Assembly: GCF_020073745.1 (NCBI RefSeq)
Contig: NZ_JAIRAU010000001.1
Span: forward strand, 744,001-808,000
DNA: 64,000 nucleotides
Source: Nannocystis pusilla
GTDB lineage: Bacteria > Myxococcota_A > Polyangia > Nannocystales > Nannocystaceae
Direction of reading: 5' to 3'
Part shown: positions 62,183 to 64,000 of the stretch, in pieces
Layout: every line of letters starts with the position of its first letter
Position numbering within the stretch: the first letter of the stretch is position 1
Program-made: the position numbers and the translations under genes
The notes under the pieces: model-generated
The model's input: the letters and a program-made list of their open reading frames with translations, nothing else
What the model was told of the DNA's origin: nothing
Databases searched by the model: none

Positions 62183-63034
62183 ATGCGCGCCATGTTCTCC
62201 CGCATCCAACCCCACCTGCTCGCTCTCGGCTTGGGCTTTGTCGCGCTCGGCAGCGCCGCCTGCAAGCCGCCGGTCTACCCGGCCTGCAAGAAGGACAAGC
62301 ACTGCAACGTCGACCTCGACGAGAAGTGCGTCGACAAGCAGTGCCAGAACTGCAAGACCGACGCCGATTGCGCGACGAAGGGGCCGAACGGGACGCCGTG
62401 GAAGTGCGCCGAGTTCCGCTGCCAGGATCCGGCGCTGGCCGGCAGCGGCGGGGCCGACGGCGTGGGAGCGCCCTGCCAGCAGACGATCGAGTGCACCAAC
62501 GGCCTCGTGTGCAAGGCCGGCGCCTGCGGCGCCTGCTCGGAGGACTTCGACTGCCAGCCGGGCACCTGCGACATCGGCTCGGGCCGCTGCAACGCGCCCG
62601 GCTCCGGCGGCGCCGGCGGCTGCCAGACCGACGACCAGTGCGCGATGGACGAGATCTGCAACATGGGCACCTGCGAGTTCTCGGGCGCCATGGGCGGCGG
62701 CACCAACCCGTGCCCGGATGTCCCGAAGATCTACTTCGGGTTCGACAACCCGAACCCCGAGCCGGCCGACCAGGAGAAGCTCAAGGCGCTGGCCGAGTGC
62801 CTCAAGAGCAACAACGCCCAGCTCATCCTCGAGGCGCACGCCGACTCGCGCGGCACCGAGGAGTACAACATCATGCTCACCGACAAGCGCGGCGTGACGG
62901 TGAAGGAGTACCTGCAGAACCTCGGGATCGACGCGTCGCGCATGACGGTCGTGTCCAAGGGTGACCTCGAGGCGACCGGCACCGACGAGGGCAGCATGAA
63001 GGAAGACCGCCGCGTCGACTTCATCTACCAGTGA
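62183..63034 (+). CDS. OmpA/Pal-type peptidoglycan-binding lipoprotein with Cys-rich linker
   Basis: A 283-residue lipoprotein; the signal ends ALGSAACKPP. Residues of about 30-160 are Cys-rich with repeating short CxxDxxC motifs (KKDKHCNVDLDEKC, CSEDFDCQPGTC). The C-terminal OmpA domain has IYFGFDNPNPEP, LILEAHADSRGTEEYNIMLTDKR and VVSKGDLEATG, the peptidoglycan-binding Asp and Arg included. It tethers outer membrane to cell wall. The next gene is CpoB-like, the usual Pal partner. Confidence 0.88.
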   Translation: MRAMFSRIQPHLLALGLGFVALGSAACKPPVYPACKKDKHCNVDLDEKCVDKQCQNCKTDADCATKGPNGTPWKCAEFRCQDPALAGSGGADGVGAPCQQTIECTNGLVCKAGACGACSEDFDCQPGTCDIGSGRCNAPGSGGAGGCQTDDQCAMDEICNMGTCEFSGAMGGGTNPCPDVPKIYFGFDNPNPEPADQEKLKALAECLKSNNAQLILEAHADSRGTEEYNIMLTDKRGVTVKEYLQNLGIDASRMTVVSKGDLEATGTDEGSMKEDRRVDFIYQ

Positions 63035-63068
63035 CGACCACCGCCCCTCGCGGGGCTCGAAGGACATC

Positions 63069-64000
63069 ATGCTTCTACTGCGCCGCCGACTCCCCGGCGG
63101 CCTCGGACGCCCCGGGGCGGTCGCGAGCCTGCTCGCGGCCGCTCTCGTCGCGCCAGGCTGCCTCACCCTCAAGGCCGAGCACGACGACCTCGCCAAGAAG
63201 GTCGACAAGATCGAGACCCAAACCATCGACCGCAGCAAGGAGCTCGACGAGAAAGTCGTGGAGGCCGACAAGAAGCTGGCCGAGCTGCAGGCCAAGCTCG
63301 ACCAGGCCGAGTCGCTCCTGCGCGGCAGCCAGGCCGGCATCGGCGTGCGCATGGACGTGGTCGAGCAGGAGACCCAGCAGCTGCGCGGCTCGACCGAGAA
63401 CGCCGAGCTCGTCGCCTCGGCGACCCAGCAGGCGCTGCAGGAGCTGCGCGGGGACGTCGACGAGCGCCTGAAGAAGCTCGAGGAGAAGCTCAACGAGGCG
63501 ACCAACATCCCCGAGAGCAAGGACGAGCTGTGGGCCGAGGCCGACCGCCAGCTCCAGCGCAAGAACTTCAAGCAGTCGCGGACCCTGTTCCGCACCTTCA
63601 TCTCGCGCTACCCCGGCGACCCCAAGCTGCCGGACGCCGACTTCAAGGTCGGCCTCACGTTCTACAGCGAGCGCGACTACAAGAGCGCCCTCGGCATCTT
63701 CTACAAGATCATCCAGGACCACGCCGACGCCCCGGTGGTCAGCGACGCGCTCTACTACTCGGGCCTCGGGTTCGCCAAGCTCGGTCAGTGCAAGAACGCG
63801 ATCGCCTACTTCGAGGCGCTGATCCGGCCCAAGTCGACGGCGCCGGCGCAGTACCAGAAGGCGGCGAAGGACCAGATCGACCTGCTCAAGAAGGACAACG
63901 GCGACCTCTGCTACGACCGCGAGGACGCCAACTCCGGCGCCGCCGCCAAGCTCGGGGTGCAAGAGACCCAGAAGCCCGCCGCCAAGGAGCCGGCCAAGGA
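63069..64000 (+). CDS. CpoB/YbgF-like TPR lipoprotein (continues off the right edge)
   Basis: The first 310 codons; the signal ends LVAPGCLTL. A coiled-coil of about 110 residues (HDDLAKKVDKIETQTIDRSKELDEK) leads to TPR repeats (DELWAEADRQLQRKNFKQSRTLFRTFISRYPGDP), the order found in CpoB, the Tol-Pal coordinator of wall synthesis and outer-membrane constriction. AAGGA lies 5-6 bases before the ATG. The Pro/Lys tail runs out of the window. Confidence 0.8.
   Translation, partial: MLLLRRRLPGGLGRPGAVASLLAAALVAPGCLTLKAEHDDLAKKVDKIETQTIDRSKELDEKVVEADKKLAELQAKLDQAESLLRGSQAGIGVRMDVVEQETQQLRGSTENAELVASATQQALQELRGDVDERLKKLEEKLNEATNIPESKDELWAEADRQLQRKNFKQSRTLFRTFISRYPGDPKLPDADFKVGLTFYSERDYKSALGIFYKIIQDHADAPVVSDALYYSGLGFAKLGQCKNAIAYFEALIRPKSTAPAQYQKAAKDQIDLLKKDNGDLCYDREDANSGAAAKLGVQETQKPAAKEPAK

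Overview
The window is about 70 % GC and reads as chromosomal DNA of a myxobacterium, most likely of the Nannocystis/Enhygromyxa type (Myxococcota). The grounds are many lipoproteins with Ser/Thr-rich linkers behind the lipobox, von Willebrand A (VWA) lipoproteins with DKSGSM motifs, CGDG-type Cys repeats, a multi-domain Ser/Thr kinase, a MYXO-CTERM-like tail fragment, and TANNNT boxes placed 6-9 bases before start codons. No rRNA, tRNA or CRISPR was seen.

Layout. 1-231: start of clpB, leaving the window on the minus strand. 0.4-22.2 kb: host genes, mainly cell-envelope lipoproteins (thioredoxin/TPR, three VWA, FG-GAP repeat, CGDG proteins, a large DUF3352-like protein, a caspase-like lipoprotein). 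Among them are adenosine deaminase, a STAS/V4R-like pair, a YhhN membrane protein, a MerR regulator with a textbook MerR promoter, and a TIGR03032-type protein. 22.2-23.3 kb: a repeat-rich, gene-poor stretch with gene remnants. 23.7-32.6 kb: a kinase with three tandem kinase domains, its partner protein, and more lipoproteins.

32.7-53.5 kb: an integrative element ending at a tyrosine recombinase (51919-53457). Its leftward arm encodes a coiled-coil protein, a zinc-finger/histone-H1-like basic protein, and a 2274-residue fusion of N6-adenine methyltransferase, SNF2-type helicase and DnaN-like sliding clamp. A cupin-like small protein, a lipoprotein and a 663-residue membrane-anchored protein follow. 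Its rightward arm is a tight operon of small proteins. Six of them carry one or more hydrophobic segments, one looks like a transglycosylase and one is an alpha/beta hydrolase. The two arms diverge from a lower-GC region holding a perfect 22-bp palindrome. I recognise no terminase, portal, tail or conjugation gene. The DarB-like fusion plus a membrane-protein operon suggests a prophage or virus-like element of an undescribed kind; that is inference.

54.1-64 kb: host genes again. They are hutU-hutI (histidine degradation), an Hsp20 chaperone, a five-gene minus-strand operon with murA and hisG, and at the right edge an OmpA/Pal-type lipoprotein followed by a CpoB-like TPR lipoprotein, running off the end.

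Across the whole window there is a short dispersed hairpin repeat, consensus TGTCC-N4-GGACA-(T/G)GTCC, inside genes in several frames and between convergent genes. Its loop is often CGAA, that is UUCG on the other strand.
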